NCBI GenBank assembly: GCA_026627345.1
Contig: JAPNUP010000138.1
Span: 48,819 to 112,818 of the forward strand
Source of the DNA: Bacillota bacterium
Lineage (GTDB): Bacteria; Bacillota; Bacilli; Alicyclobacillales; SLC66
DNA length: 64,000 nt
Direction of reading: 5' to 3'
Positions 7,559 through 16,097 of this stretch are shown in pieces. Within the stretch, counting starts at the first letter, position 1. Each line of letters starts with the position of its first letter. The position numbers and the translations under genes were made by a program. The notes beneath the pieces were generated by a model. That model made no database searches and had not been told where the DNA came from. It saw nothing but the letters and a program-made list of their open reading frames with translations.

Positions 7559-7597
7559 GTAAACGCTTACTGTTATCCTCTAGCCCATGACGGTGTG

Positions 7598-8314
7598 CTA
7601 ACCGATTGGTTTCCATGGCCCGTCTGGACCCACCCACTCCTCTGAACCGTCGGCAAAAAATTCCTTTTTCCAGATCGGCACGATTTGTTTGAGCGTTTTA
7701 ATTGCATATTCTGCGGCTTCGAACGCGTCGTGGCGATGGGCTGTGGAGACCCCGATCAGAACGCTTATGTCAGAGAGCGCGAGCGTCCCTGTACGATGCC
7801 AAATCGCCATTTGCACGATCGGCCACTGGTCTCTGGTCTGGACAATCACATCGCTCAATTTGCGAGTGGCCATTTCTTCATAAGCCTCGTACTGTAGTCG
7901 AAGGGTTTGCCGTCCCCGTGTAAACTCGCGAACTGTTCCGGCAAAGACCACTACCGCTCCGGCTCGTGCGTCTGTCACTCGTTCGTGCATCAAGGCTGGG
8001 AGCAACGGGCTTCGTACGATCGCCACATCCTCCAGCCAATCATTGCTGTCCTGCTTCTTTCCGGAGCCGCCACTGACTGGTGGAATCACAGCAATGACAT
8101 CCCCATCACTCAAGATGGTCTCTACAGTGACATATTCCTCATTGCGTGCGCACCAAGCGCGGCTCAATACGGACTGTAGCGAAGGGAACTGTTCGCCTAA
8201 ATAATCGAGCAAGGAACGTAAGGACATGTCACCTTTCGCTGGTAATTCAACCTGCGTTTCTCGGAGTCCAGCGGCCTCAGCTGCGCCGGCGAAAAAGCGT
8301 ACGGTGATGCGCAT
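7598..8314 (-). CDS. moaD-moaE: MoaD-MoaE fusion, molybdopterin synthase
   Basis: The ATG at 8314 begins a MoaD ubiquitin-like domain (residues 1-83, MRITVRFFAGAAEAAG to IPPVSGG), joined by about ten residues to a complete MoaE domain (VVFAGTVREF, YEAYEEMA, HRHDAFEAAEYAI and the catalytic PIWKKE). Molybdopterin synthase inserts two sulfurs into cyclic pyranopterin monophosphate; MoaD carries the sulfur as a thiocarboxylate on its C-terminal Gly-Gly. Here Gly82-Gly83 are internal, followed by Ser-Gly-Lys, so a free MoaD end needs proteolytic cleavage, as known for the mycobacterial fusion MoaX. Upstream in-frame starts have no ribosome site; AGGAGG lies 12 bases before this ATG. The gene diverges from moaC. 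Confidence 0.93.
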   Translation of the reverse strand: MRITVRFFAGAAEAAGLRETQVELPAKGDMSLRSLLDYLGEQFPSLQSVLSRAWCARNEEYVTVETILSDGDVIAVIPPVSGGSGKKQDSNDWLEDVAIVRSPLLPALMHERVTDARAGAVVVFAGTVREFTRGRQTLRLQYEAYEEMATRKLSDVIVQTRDQWPIVQMAIWHRTGTLALSDISVLIGVSTAHRHDAFEAAEYAIKTLKQIVPIWKKEFFADGSEEWVGPDGPWKPIG

Positions 8315-8347
8315 AGATGTAGATGACCTCCTGACGTGTTTGTCTTT

Positions 8348-8353
8348 ATTATA
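8348..8353 (-). promoter_or_regulatory. -10 box of the molybdopterin synthase gene
   Basis: Minus-strand TATAAT lies 34 bases before the chosen ATG in the divergent moa intergenic region. No clear -35 was found. Confidence 0.4.
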
Positions 8354-8410
8354 CACGAAGCCAAGACTCGTACACGCTTTGTAGGCTCCTGTGCGCTGTA
8401 AGGCGCGTGG

Positions 8411-8416
8411 TATACT
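8411..8416 (+). promoter_or_regulatory. -10 box of moaC-mogA
   Basis: TATACT lies about 54 bases before moaC. No -35 at normal spacing was recognised. Confidence 0.35.
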
Positions 8417-8469
8417 AGGACTCACAAGCGCACGTTTTAGATGAGCAGTTTAAAAGGAGCTATGCGCAG

Positions 8470-8976
8470 ATGCAACATAATATTGGAGACGACGGGCTCA
8501 CCCATCTGGATGCCGACGGGCGAGCTAAAATGGTGTATGTAGGCGACAAGGATCAGACGAAGCGAGAAGCTATTGCCCGGGCTGTTCTCTTTATGCAAGA
8601 GGACACGCTAAAGCGGATACAGACTGGTGGCGTGACGAAAGGCGACGTGCTGTCGATTGCTCAGGTCGCAGCCATCATGGGGGCCAAACGGACGTCTGAT
8701 ACGATTCCACTATGCCACCCCTTACCTTTGACTGGTGTGGATGTGCATTTTTGTTTTACGGATGCTCATCACTTGCAAATAGACGTGACGGTGCGAACGA
8801 CCGGTTGCACGGGAGTAGAGATGGAGGCGCTGTGCGGGGCCTCGGCTGGAGCACTCACCGTCTACGATATGTGTAAGGCGATCGATCGTAGCATGAGCGT
8901 GCGTTTCCTTGGTTTAATGGAGAAAAAAGGCGGCAAGAGTGGTCACTTTGTACGTGCTGAGGTGGGCGATGAGTGA
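8470..8976 (+). CDS. moaC: Cyclic pyranopterin monophosphate synthase MoaC
   Basis: The 168-residue protein carries the MoaC signature: GDVLSIAQVAAIMGAKRTSDTIPLCHP near residues 58-85, TTGCTGVEMEAL near 117 with the catalytic Lys and His regions, and DMCKAIDRSM. MoaC converts the MoaA product (3',8-cyclo-GTP) to cyclic pyranopterin monophosphate, the first committed molybdopterin intermediate. Length is normal for the family. A ribosome site (AAGGAG) precedes the ATG by about ten bases. The stop overlaps the start of the mogA-type gene. The neighbouring fused MoaDE supplies the next step; moaA is not in the window. Confidence 0.96.
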   Translation: MQHNIGDDGLTHLDADGRAKMVYVGDKDQTKREAIARAVLFMQEDTLKRIQTGGVTKGDVLSIAQVAAIMGAKRTSDTIPLCHPLPLTGVDVHFCFTDAHHLQIDVTVRTTGCTGVEMEALCGASAGALTVYDMCKAIDRSMSVRFLGLMEKKGGKSGHFVRAEVGDE

Positions 8977-9460
8977 GGCGCGCGCAGTAGCCGTCGTCAC
9001 CGTCAGTGATCGTTCATTTCGTGGCGAACGATCCGATGTGACGGGACCTGTCGTTGTGCAGTGGGCTTTGGCCAATGGGTGGAATGTGATGGAGCAACGG
9101 GTGGTACCGGACGAAGTGGCGCAGATTTCCGATGCTTTGCTGGAACTGTGCGCTCGCGGTTTGCCACTTGTTCTGACAGCAGGTGGGACGGGCCTCGGGC
9201 CGCGTGATGTGACGCCTGAGGCAACGCGACAGGTCATTGACCGGGAGGTGCCTGGGATCGCTGAGGTGATGCGACGCACAGGCGCTGAGTACACACCGCT
9301 GGCCGCTTTGTCCCGCGCACTTTGTGGAACGTGCCGCCAGACACTGATCGTCAATTTGCCTGGGAGTCCAAAAGGCGCCTCTCAGTCGCTCGCGAGCGTG
9401 GAGACGCTCCTTCCACACGCAGTGGACGTTTTGCGAGCATCGCACTTTGATCACGGATGA
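8969..9460 (+). CDS. mogA: Molybdopterin adenylyltransferase / MoaB-type protein
   Basis: This 163-residue protein has the MoCF-binding fold: AVVTVSDRSF at the start, LTAGGTGLGPRDVTPEAT near residue 72, and LIVNLPGSPKGASQSL near 128. Mog and MoaB adenylylate molybdopterin before molybdate insertion by MoeA. ATG 8969 overlaps the moaC end by eight bases, so the two are translationally coupled. MogA and MoaB cannot be separated by these motifs alone; the compact size favours the MoaB branch common in Bacillota. Confidence 0.9.
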   Translation: MSEARAVAVVTVSDRSFRGERSDVTGPVVVQWALANGWNVMEQRVVPDEVAQISDALLELCARGLPLVLTAGGTGLGPRDVTPEATRQVIDREVPGIAEVMRRTGAEYTPLAALSRALCGTCRQTLIVNLPGSPKGASQSLASVETLLPHAVDVLRASHFDHG

Positions 9461-9519
9461 AAAATATCGATGTCGAATCAATGACGTCAAGATGCTAGGG
9501 CCATAGGTGGGGGCGCGTA

Positions 9520-11289
9520 ATGGATCAAGACATATTGCCTTCAACAGTGCATGCACTCGTTACCAAGGAGCGGAAGCTGCGTGACGCGATCCTCGATGCT
9601 GTGCAAGATGGCGTGATTGCCATCGATGATGCGGGGTGCATCACGGTGTTTAATCACACAGCGGAAGTTCTTACAGGGATTTCTCGCCATGATGCGTTGG
9701 GGGCGGCTGCTGCCACATTAATTCCAAACAGTCGACTACATCATGTGCTGGGAACCGGCCAAAGTGAACTGAGACAAGTGCAGTCCTTAAGCGCTAGGCA
9801 AATTCTGACCGATCGCTTTCCCGTGTGTACGCACACAGGTGAGGTAATCGGTGCATTTGCCGTTTTTCGCGATGAAACAGATATTCGTGCGCTGACCAGT
9901 GAAGTTTCGAACCTCAAGGAAGTGCAGATGCTTTTGCATGCGATCATTAACTCGACGCAAGATGCGATTTCCGTGGTTGATGCCAAAGGCAATGGCATCC
10001 TCATCAATCCGGCTTATACGCGATTGACAGGGATGACGGATATCGATGTGATCGGCAAACCGGCAGATGTCGATATCGCGGAAGGAGACAGCATGCACTT
10101 TCGCGTCTTGCGCACACATGAGCCGGTAAGAAACGCCAAAATGAAAGTTGGCCCCCGTCGACGCGATGTGATCGTCAATGTGGCGCCGCTCGTCGTAGAC
10201 GGACAGATCAAAGGTAGCGTGGGTGTCATTCACGATATCTCTGAGATGCGGCAGTTGACAGAGGAACTGGCGCAAGCGCATCAGCGCATTCGTAGACTGG
10301 AGGCCAAGTACACCTTTTCGGATATTGTTGGCCACAGTCCTGTCATGATGGCTGCGGTAGAAGCGGCCACTAGGGCCGCCGCCACGCCTGCAACCGTCTT
10401 GTTGCGCGGTGAATCCGGCTGTGGCAAGGAGCTCTTTGCACACGCCATCCATCATGCCAGTGATCGTCGTTATCAAGACCTTGTGCGCGTAAACTGCGCG
10501 GCCATAGCGGAAAGTCTTCTGGAAAGTGAACTGTTTGGCTACGAAGAAGGCGCCTTTAGTGGTGCGCGCAAAGGTGGAAAAAAAGGGCTGTTTGAAGAAG
10601 CCAACCACGGCACGATCTTTCTGGATGAGGTAGCTGAACTCTCACGTTCCACACAAGCCAAGTTGTTACGGGTGCTGCAGGAAAAGGAGATCGTTCGCGT
10701 CGGTGGGACGCGTGCCATTGCCATCGATGTGCGGGTCATTGCCGCCACGCATGCCAACTTGGAAGAGGCGATCGCGGAAGGCCGTTTTCGTGAAGACTTG
10801 TATTATCGACTAAATGTCGTGCCGATTTTCATTCCGCCACTGCGTTATCGAAAGGAAGACATCGAGTTGCTTGCGACCATGCTCATGCGTAAGTTCAACC
10901 ACGAGTATGGACGTCACGTGACGCGATTGTCCGCAGAAGCGTTAGTCAAGTTGCAAGCTTATCACTGGCCTGGCAATGTGCGCGAACTGGAAAACGTGGT
11001 CGGTCGAGCGATGATCGGCATTAGCTATCAGGAAGCCGAGATTGGCGCGCAGTTGATTGATCTGCCGTCTAATCCAGCGCAGACAGTAGTTCACGATACC
11101 ACTGGCCCGAGCGAACCTACCGGTTCGCTCGCCGCTGTCGTGGAAGCTGCCGAATGCGCTGCGATCGCGGCTGCACTGGCTCGGACTGACTCCAACAAAA
11201 CCGAGGCCGCGCGATTGCTCGGTATCTCGATACGGAGTCTGTACTATAAGATGGAACGCTATCAGCTGGATGCGATGCGCAATAAATAA
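9520..11289 (+). CDS. bkdR: Sigma-54-dependent activator BkdR-type (PAS-PAS-AAA+-HTH)
   Basis: The 589-residue protein has two PAS domains (about 20-115 and 140-245), a sigma-54 interaction AAA+ domain (about 268-500) with Walker A GESGCGKE at 297-304, GAFSGA at 344-349 (a variant of the sigma-54-contacting GAFTGA), and Walker B TIFLDE at 365-370, then a Fis-type helix-turn-helix near 555-580 (NKTEAARLLGISIRSLYYK). It opens sigma-54 promoters using ATP. The next operon, for branched-chain amino acid breakdown, carries a -24/-12 promoter and an upstream inverted repeat, so it is very likely the target. B. subtilis BkdR has the same role. The PAS ligand is unknown. Confidence 0.93.
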   Translation: MDQDILPSTVHALVTKERKLRDAILDAVQDGVIAIDDAGCITVFNHTAEVLTGISRHDALGAAAATLIPNSRLHHVLGTGQSELRQVQSLSARQILTDRFPVCTHTGEVIGAFAVFRDETDIRALTSEVSNLKEVQMLLHAIINSTQDAISVVDAKGNGILINPAYTRLTGMTDIDVIGKPADVDIAEGDSMHFRVLRTHEPVRNAKMKVGPRRRDVIVNVAPLVVDGQIKGSVGVIHDISEMRQLTEELAQAHQRIRRLEAKYTFSDIVGHSPVMMAAVEAATRAAATPATVLLRGESGCGKELFAHAIHHASDRRYQDLVRVNCAAIAESLLESELFGYEEGAFSGARKGGKKGLFEEANHGTIFLDEVAELSRSTQAKLLRVLQEKEIVRVGGTRAIAIDVRVIAATHANLEEAIAEGRFREDLYYRLNVVPIFIPPLRYRKEDIELLATMLMRKFNHEYGRHVTRLSAEALVKLQAYHWPGNVRELENVVGRAMIGISYQEAEIGAQLIDLPSNPAQTVVHDTTGPSEPTGSLAAVVEAAECAAIAAALARTDSNKTEAARLLGISIRSLYYKMERYQLDAMRNK

Positions 11290-11290
11290 C

Positions 11291-11325
11291 ACGCAATAAA
11301 TTGCGCATTGTGCAAATTATTGCGT
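11291..11325 (+). promoter_or_regulatory. Inverted-repeat upstream activating site for BkdR
   Basis: Two 17-bp arms, at 11291-11307 and 11309-11325, are inverted copies with 15 of 17 positions matching around a single central base (outer part ACGCAATAA / TTATTGCGT). They lie directly after the bkdR stop and about 85 bases before the -24 element, the normal distance for a sigma-54 enhancer. No T-run follows, so a terminator is less likely. Confidence 0.7.
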
Positions 11326-11410
11326 GGACAAGCTTGGCGCCTGTCGAGAAAGCCCCTGTTTAAGCTCTGTGAGTCCTTGTTTGCGCTGAAGATGAAGGGC
11401 ATTCGCGACG

Positions 11411-11427
11411 TGGCACAAATCTTGCTA
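11411..11427 (+). promoter_or_regulatory. Sigma-54 (-24/-12) promoter of the bkd operon
   Basis: TGGCAC at 11411-11416, five bases, then TTGCTA at 11422-11427 match the SigL/RpoN consensus TGGCAC-N5-TTGCW with the GG and GC dinucleotides at the required spacing. The leucine dehydrogenase start lies about 50 bases on. Confidence 0.88.
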
Positions 11428-11475
11428 TAGTTATTTGGTGAATCACCCATTTGCCATTTGGCGGGAGGAACATCC

Positions 11476-12570
11476 ATGAATCTCTTTGATACGTTAGCCC
11501 AATACGACTATGAGCAATTGGTTTTGTGCCAAGACGCTACTTCAGGTCTACGCGCCATCATTGCCATTCATGACACGACGCTTGGGCCAGCCCTTGGCGG
11601 GTGCCGGATGTGGACGTATGCGACGGAAGAGGCGGCGATTGTCGATGCTTTACGCCTTTCCAGAGGTATGACCTATAAAGCTGCTGCAGCCGGCCTCAAT
11701 CTAGGGGGAGGCAAGACAGTCGTCATCGGCAATCCTAAAACTGACAAATCGGAGTTGCTGTTCCGCTCTCTCGGCCGCTATATCGAAGGCTTGCACGGCC
11801 GTTATATTACAGCTGAAGATGTCGGTACCAGCGTGGCTGACATGGACATCATTCATCAGGAGACGCGTTATGTAACCGGTGTCTCGCAAGCGTATGGCAG
11901 TTCCGGCAATCCGAGTCCGATGACAGCGCTCGGCGTGTTTCGCGGTATTCAAGCTGCGGTGCGCGAGGTCACTGGCAGTGATGATTTGTCGGGTAAGACC
12001 GTGGCGGTGCAGGGACTCGGCAGCGTCGGGTTCGATCTTTGTCAGCGTCTGCATGCGGTTGGCGCTAAACTGGTCGTCACGGATATCGCCACGGATAATG
12101 TGCAACGTGCGGTAGCCCAGTTTGGGGCGACTGCCGTATCCACAGAGGAGATTGTTTCCGTTTCTTGTGACGTGTTTGCGCCGTGTGCACTAGGTGCCGT
12201 GATCTCTGATGAGACTGTGGATCGCCTGCGCTGCCAGATCGTCGCTGGGTCCGCAAACAATCAGTTGGCAGAAGGACGGCATGGCGATCGTTTGCAGGAA
12301 CTTGGTATTTTGTATGCGCCAGATTACGTCATTAACTCAGGTGGACTGATCAATGTCGCAGACGAGTTGGAAGGCTATAATCCGGAGCGGGCGCAAAAGA
12401 AAGTGGAGGGCATTTATCAGATCATGCGCGATATCTTCGCGATGGCGAAGGAGCGTAACATTCCGACTTACCAAGCGGCGGATCGTCTGGCAGAAGATCG
12501 CATTGCAGCTATGCGTCAAGTGAGAAGTACCTTTTTGCCAGTATCGCGTTCGCTTTTGCACCGCGCGTAA
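11476..12570 (+). CDS. bcd: Leucine dehydrogenase
   Basis: The 364-residue protein belongs to the Glu/Leu/Phe/Val dehydrogenases. Substrate residues are in [10 protein letters not shown] and the catalytic Lys in [16 protein letters not shown]; the NAD-binding Rossmann motif is [13 protein letters not shown] near residue 177. It deaminates leucine, valine and isoleucine to their 2-oxoacids with NAD. GGGAGGA precedes ATG 11476; a GTG 18 bases earlier lacks a ribosome site. It is the first gene after the sigma-54 promoter and feeds the oxoacid dehydrogenase complex encoded next. The B. subtilis neighbours ptb and buk are missing here. Confidence 0.95.
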   Translation: MNLFDTLAQYDYEQLVLCQDATSGLRAIIAIHDTTLGPALGGCRMWTYATEEAAIVDALRLSRGMTYKAAAAGLNLGGGKTVVIGNPKTDKSELLFRSLGRYIEGLHGRYITAEDVGTSVADMDIIHQETRYVTGVSQAYGSSGNPSPMTALGVFRGIQAAVREVTGSDDLSGKTVAVQGLGSVGFDLCQRLHAVGAKLVVTDIATDNVQRAVAQFGATAVSTEEIVSVSCDVFAPCALGAVISDETVDRLRCQIVAGSANNQLAEGRHGDRLQELGILYAPDYVINSGGLINVADELEGYNPERAQKKVEGIYQIMRDIFAMAKERNIPTYQAADRLAEDRIAAMRQVRSTFLPVSRSLLHRA

Positions 12571-12606
12571 GCGGTAGCGTAAGGTAACAGAGAAAAGAGG
12601 CTGGCA

Positions 12607-14031
12607 ATGACAGAGCAAACGGTTGATGTCGTCGTGTTAGGCGGCGGAACAGGCGGGTATGTCGCTGCCATCCGCGGCGCACAGCTCGGCCTGAAAGTCG
12701 CTGTCGTAGAATCCGGAAAACTCGGCGGCACGTGTCTTCACCAAGGGTGTATCCCATCGAAGGCGCTTTTGCGGTCTGCACAAGTCTTTGCGCAAACCAA
12801 GGAGGCGCAGTCGTACGGCGTTCTCGCAAGTGATGTGCGATTGGATCTGGCACAGGCGATGCGGCGTAAAGATGACATCGTAGGGCAGTTGCACAAAGGT
12901 GTCGAATTTCTCATGAAAAAACACAAGATCGAAGTCATCGAAGGCTATGGGCGAGTGATGGGCCCTTCCATTTTTTCGCCTACTGCTGGAGCCGTGCGTG
13001 TTCAGCGACCGGATGGAGAGTCGGAGATCCTCTCTCCGCGCTACACGATTATCGCGACTGGCTCGCGCCCGCGTTCCTTGCCAGGACTACCGTTTGACGG
13101 GCAGCGCATCTTGTCGTCGGATGACGCGCTTGCACTCGCCAAGTTGCCATCGTCGATGCTCATCATCGGCGGTGGCGCAATCGGTATCGAGTGGGCCTCG
13201 ATGTTGCACGATTTTGGCGTAGACGTCACGGTGGTGGAGGCGCTGCCTCGTCTTTTGGCGCAAGAGGATGAAGAAGTTTCGGCAGAAATGGCGAGACTGC
13301 TAAAGAAGCGCAAGATTCGCGTCCTGACAAATGCCGCGGTGGATGTCGAAAGCTACCGCGTACAAGACGAGGTTTGTCATATCAGTGTCCGCTCTGGCGA
13401 GAAAGTCGAAGGGTTGTCTGCCGAGCAGATTCTCGTAGCTGTAGGTCGCGAGGCGCGCGTGCAAGACATAGGTCTTGAAGCGACTGCAGTCATTGTGGAT
13501 AGAGGCGTCATTGCAGTCGATCGCCAAATGCGTACTGCAGAAAAGGCCATCTATGCGATCGGTGACGTGGTAGGCGGTTTGCAACTCGCACACGTGGCCG
13601 CGCACGAAGGAATTCTTGCCATGGAGGCTATTGCAGGGCATGATGCGCGACCGATCGACTACGCGCAAGTTGCACGCTGCACCTATAGCCAACCGGAGGT
13701 AGCGAGTGTCGGCATTACTGAGGCGCAAGCCAAACAGCGTGGCTTGACAGTTAAAACCGGTAAGTTCGCCTTTCGGGCGATTGGAAAGGCACTCGTTCAA
13801 GGCGAGACAGACGGCTTTGTCAAAATCGTGTGTGATGAAGCGACCAACGATTTATTAGGTGTACACATGATCGGACCTCACGCAACGGACCTCATTTCGG
13901 AGGCTGGATTGGCGCTTTTGCTGAACGCTTCGCCGTGGGAGATCGGACAGATGATTCATCCGCATCCTACGTTGTCGGAAGCGCTAGGAGAGGCGGCGCT
14001 TGCAGTGGATGGCTTGGCTATTCACGCATGA
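12607..14031 (+). CDS. lpdV: Dihydrolipoyl dehydrogenase (E3) of the branched-chain complex
   Basis: The 474-residue flavoprotein shows FAD-binding VVVLGGGTGGYVAAI at the N-terminus, the redox disulfide GGTCLHQGCIPSKALL near residue 40, the NAD-binding LIIGGGAIGIEWASM near 182, IYAIGDVVGG near 317, and the C-terminal catalytic IHPHPTLSEA with the His-Glu pair. It reoxidises the lipoyl group of E2 using FAD and NAD. Position inside the operon assigns it to the branched-chain 2-oxoacid dehydrogenase complex, though it could also serve others. Confidence 0.95.
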   Translation: MTEQTVDVVVLGGGTGGYVAAIRGAQLGLKVAVVESGKLGGTCLHQGCIPSKALLRSAQVFAQTKEAQSYGVLASDVRLDLAQAMRRKDDIVGQLHKGVEFLMKKHKIEVIEGYGRVMGPSIFSPTAGAVRVQRPDGESEILSPRYTIIATGSRPRSLPGLPFDGQRILSSDDALALAKLPSSMLIIGGGAIGIEWASMLHDFGVDVTVVEALPRLLAQEDEEVSAEMARLLKKRKIRVLTNAAVDVESYRVQDEVCHISVRSGEKVEGLSAEQILVAVGREARVQDIGLEATAVIVDRGVIAVDRQMRTAEKAIYAIGDVVGGLQLAHVAAHEGILAMEAIAGHDARPIDYAQVARCTYSQPEVASVGITEAQAKQRGLTVKTGKFAFRAIGKALVQGETDGFVKIVCDEATNDLLGVHMIGPHATDLISEAGLALLLNASPWEIGQMIHPHPTLSEALGEAALAVDGLAIHA

Positions 14032-14073
14032 GGCAAACGGATTAGTAATGACTTGAATGTGAGGTGAAAGAAG

Positions 14074-15075
14074 ATGTCCAAACAGACTGCGGTACGGCAT
14101 CGCGAGATCGGGTTATCCGATGAGCAAGTGCTGGACATGTATCGGACGATGATTTTGGCGCGTGCGCTCGACGAGCGTATGTGGCTATTGAATCGAGCCG
14201 GCAAATTGCCTTTTGTCGTCTCTTGCAAAGGGCAGGAAGGCGCACAAGTCGGTCTTGCCTTCGCGCTCGATCCGACTCGCGACTACGTGGCGCCTTATTA
14301 CCGCGATCTAGGTGTCGTGTTGAGATTTGGACAGACTGCACGCGATGTCATGCTGTCTGGTTTTGCCAAAAGAGAAGACCCGAACAGCGGAGGCCGGCAG
14401 ATGCCAGGTCACTTCGGGTCGAGGAAAAACCGCATCTTGACTGGGTCGAGCCCGGTGTCTACGCAGATTCCACATGCGGTGGGCATGGCGCTCGCAGCGC
14501 GGATGCGAAACGAGCGCTTGGTGACGTATACGTCTTTTGGCGAAGGCTCAAGCAATCAAGGCGACTTTCATGAGGCGTGTAACTTTGCTGGGGTACAAAA
14601 ACTTCCGGTGATCTTCTTTTGTGAAAATAACCTGTACGCCATCTCCGTACCGCTCGCACGCCAAGTAGGCTGTGAACGGATTGCACAACGTGCCGAAGGA
14701 TACGGGTTCCCGGGCGTCACGATCGACGGCAACGATGTCCTCGCGGTCTACGAAGCAGCCCGCACAGCGGTCAACCGCGCACTAGACGGCCTCGGCCCTA
14801 CACTGATCGAAGTGCTTACCTATCGCATCAACCCACATTCGAGCGATGACGACGATCGCGTATACCGGTCGCGCGAAGAAGTAGATGAGGCCAAGCAACG
14901 CGATGCCATCGTTACTTTTGGGGCTTATCTGCGTTCTACAGGCGTGCTTACCGCTGACAAGGAGCAGGCACTTTTGCGCGATGTCGAGCAAGTGGTCGAC
15001 GAGGCGACCGCTTACGCAGAACAGGCACCTTATGCGGAGCCACAAGAGGCACTGGGACATGTATACGCGCAGTAG
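14074..15075 (+). CDS. bkdAA: Branched-chain 2-oxoacid dehydrogenase E1 alpha
   Basis: This 333-residue subunit carries the thiamine diphosphate motif beginning GEGSSNQGDFHEACNFA near residue 150 and ending in ENNLYAIS, and GRQMPGHFGS near residue 108. With E1 beta it decarboxylates branched-chain 2-oxoacids and reductively acylates the lipoyl arm of E2. RTYRINPHSSDDD corresponds to the phosphorylation-loop region of the family. Short spacings to its neighbours indicate one transcript. Confidence 0.95.
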   Translation: MSKQTAVRHREIGLSDEQVLDMYRTMILARALDERMWLLNRAGKLPFVVSCKGQEGAQVGLAFALDPTRDYVAPYYRDLGVVLRFGQTARDVMLSGFAKREDPNSGGRQMPGHFGSRKNRILTGSSPVSTQIPHAVGMALAARMRNERLVTYTSFGEGSSNQGDFHEACNFAGVQKLPVIFFCENNLYAISVPLARQVGCERIAQRAEGYGFPGVTIDGNDVLAVYEAARTAVNRALDGLGPTLIEVLTYRINPHSSDDDDRVYRSREEVDEAKQRDAIVTFGAYLRSTGVLTADKEQALLRDVEQVVDEATAYAEQAPYAEPQEALGHVYAQ

Positions 15076-15099
15076 GTCAGTACGTGGGGGGATGTTGAC

Positions 15100-16083
15100 G
15101 TGGCTGTAAAACTATTTATCGATGCCATTCGCGATGCACTGGTCTATGAGATGAGGCAGGATGACAGTGTATTTGTGTTGGGAGAAGACGTAGGTTTGCG
15201 CGGTGGTGTCTTTCGCGTCACACAAGGGATGATCGATGAGTTCGGGGCGAGCCGTGTGATCGACATGCCGCTGGCTGAGTCGGCTATTGTCGGGGTGGCC
15301 ATCGGCGCTGCAGCGTATGGGTTAAAGCCTGTCGCAGAGATTCAATTTGCAGATTTTATTATGCCTGCGGTTAACCAGATCATCAGTGAAGCCGCCAAAA
15401 TGCGGTATCGGTCAAACGGAGACTGGAGTTGCCCGCTCGTGATTCGCGCGCCGTTTGGCGGCGGTGTACATGGGGCACTGTATCACTCGCAAAGTGTGGA
15501 AGCGCTGTTCTACCATATCCCTGGACTGAAAGTCGTGGTGCCTTCGACTGCAGCGGATGCCAAGGGGCTGTTGATCGCGGCGTTGCGCGACCCTGATCCG
15601 GTGCTTTATTTCGAGCATAAAGGGTTGTACCGCCTGATCAAAGACGAAGTACCAGACGGCGAGCACGTCGTACCAATCGGCAAAGCCGCGGTGCGCCGCG
15701 AAGGCACAGACATCACCGTGATCACTTATGGGCTCATGGTTCACTATGTGCTCGAAGCAGCGGAGGAATTGGCGCATGCCGGGATTTCGACGCATGTGCT
15801 TGACTTGCGCTCGCTGTTGCCGCTAGATCGCGATGCGATCATTGAAGCGGCACGCCGCACGGGCAAAGTACTGATCGTTCACGAAGACAACAAGACAGGC
15901 GGGGTGGGAGCAGAAGTGTCAGCCATGATCGCGGAAGAAGCGTTGTACGATTTGGATGCTCCTATTGCCCGACTCTGTGGCCCTGACATTCCGGCTATGC
16001 CATTTAGTCCGACCATGGAGAAGTTTTATATGTTGAATCCTGCCAAAATTGCAGATGCGATGCGTACGCTAGCGGCGTTTTAG
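15100..16083 (+). CDS. bkdAB: Branched-chain 2-oxoacid dehydrogenase E1 beta
   Basis: The 327-residue protein has the transketolase pyrimidine-binding domain (FVLGEDVGLRGGVFRVT, with the Glu that activates thiamine diphosphate; EIQFADF) and the C-terminal domain (ADAKGLLIAALRDPDPVLYFEHKGLY, GKVLIVHEDNKTGG). It forms the E1 heterotetramer with the preceding subunit. Start is GTG 15100 behind a GGGGGG site nine bases upstream. Confidence 0.95.
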   Translation: MAVKLFIDAIRDALVYEMRQDDSVFVLGEDVGLRGGVFRVTQGMIDEFGASRVIDMPLAESAIVGVAIGAAAYGLKPVAEIQFADFIMPAVNQIISEAAKMRYRSNGDWSCPLVIRAPFGGGVHGALYHSQSVEALFYHIPGLKVVVPSTAADAKGLLIAALRDPDPVLYFEHKGLYRLIKDEVPDGEHVVPIGKAAVRREGTDITVITYGLMVHYVLEAAEELAHAGISTHVLDLRSLLPLDRDAIIEAARRTGKVLIVHEDNKTGGVGAEVSAMIAEEALYDLDAPIARLCGPDIPAMPFSPTMEKFYMLNPAKIADAMRTLAAF

Positions 16084-16097
16084 AGGGGGACGTATAA

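Noticed and set aside
9787..10608. Long minus-strand open frame opposite bkdR (273 codons)
   Set aside because: Its translation has no recognisable domain, and the plus strand encodes a complete PAS-AAA+-HTH protein.
11291..11325. Terminator for bkdR
   Set aside because: The inverted repeat has no T-run and sits at enhancer distance from a sigma-54 promoter, so an activating site explains it better.
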